DNA from: an uncultured Bacteroidia bacterium
GTDB taxonomy: Bacteria > Bacteroidota > Bacteroidia > Bacteroidales > Prolixibacteraceae
Direction: 5' to 3'
Length of the DNA stretch: 13,439 nt
NCBI GenBank assembly: GCA_903859795.1
Contig: CAIOOC010000335.1
Location: 1 to 13,439, forward strand
Positions within the stretch are counted from its first letter, which is position 1. Each line of letters opens with the position of its first letter. Position numbers and translations under genes: made by a program. A model generated the notes under the pieces. That model did not search any database. It was not told the DNA's origin and saw only the letters and a list, made by a program, of their open reading frames with translations. This document shows, piece after piece, positions 13,320 to 13,439 of this stretch.

Positions 13320-13439
13320 TTTGATCATCAAAAAACTTTCATTATGGGACATTTGGTATGTTAAATTCTTGACTCATTTTGTTTCTCCATTATATTTAAA
13401 ATCTTTTTGTTGCTTTAAGTTCAATATGTAATGCATCAG
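13320..13439. other. Right-hand end after atpE, no recognisable gene
   Basis: These 120 bases are AT-rich. No forward frame begins a b-subunit-like sequence: the ATG at 13345 closes after six codons, and the other forward starts also close within a few codons or have only the last bases of the window. The symmetric TTTGATCATCAAA at 13320-13332 has a short stem and no T-run, so it is not called a terminator. The next gene may begin beyond the edge. Confidence 0.5.

Noticed and set aside
13320..13332. TTTGATCATCAAA as terminator of atpE
   Set aside because: The realistic stem is four AT-rich pairs and no T-run follows, so it does not meet the basic pattern of an intrinsic terminator.
13374..13439. 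Minus-strand frame open from the right edge to a TGA at 13374
   Set aside because: It has only 21 codons of Lys/Asn-rich sequence without any motif; this length is expected by chance in AT-rich DNA, although the end of a convergent gene cannot be excluded.
1..13439. CRISPR array, insertion sequence, tRNA/rRNA or defence system
   Set aside because: No regularly spaced repeats, transposase or integrase motifs, terminal repeats, tRNA folds or nuclease/toxin families were seen; all larger frames are explained by the genes listed.

Overview
The window looks like chromosomal DNA of a Bacteroidota bacterium, probably of the Bacteroidales/Marinilabiliales type. The evidence is the AT-rich composition, signal peptides ending in Gly before Gln, Tat-exported Gfo/Idh/MocA and aldo/keto reductases, an RRM protein with a glycine-rich tail, a LytS/LytTR regulatory pair, an AtpB with a signal peptide and a His-containing N-terminal domain, and TTTG-N19-TAnnTTTG style promoters. 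The taxonomic call is by eye.

Region by region. Positions 1-384 (+) are the end of an RRM RNA-binding protein with a Gly/Arg-rich tail, followed by a strong intrinsic terminator at 511-542. Positions 4742 down to 650 (-) hold four genes: a Tat-exported Gfo/Idh/MocA oxidoreductase, two paralogous Tat-exported aldo/keto reductases, and a small outer-membrane beta-barrel protein that probably has its own promoter. Positions 4926-6248 (+) encode a DEAD-box RNA helicase with a DbpA-like C-terminal RNA-binding domain, divergent from the oxidoreductase genes. Positions 6425-9098 (+) hold a secreted protein of unknown function, a LytS-type sensor kinase and a LytTR response regulator, packed as an apparent operon. 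Positions 9146-10168 (+) encode a cytoplasmic aldo/keto reductase, and 10254-10943 (+) a cytidylate-kinase-like protein with an altered P-loop. Positions 11147-13319 (+) hold the start of an ATP synthase F0 gene set: atpZ, a four-helix membrane protein in the AtpI position, atpB and atpE. The usual next gene, atpF, is not recognisable in the last 120 bases.

How the genes may work together. The three Tat oxidoreductases are probably exported folded with bound nicotinamide cofactor and act on a sugar or polyol in the periplasm. The unknown secreted protein is likely to be functionally tied to the two-component system behind it. The F0 genes seem to have two promoters, one before atpZ and a near-perfect one directly before atpB; the second also indicates that atpB starts at the ATG at 11883 and not at the upstream GTG. 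I saw no RNA genes, insertion sequences, CRISPR array or defence system. Nothing in the window is clearly a new system; the oxidoreductase cluster and the secreted-protein/LytS/LytTR operon are the most open functionally.
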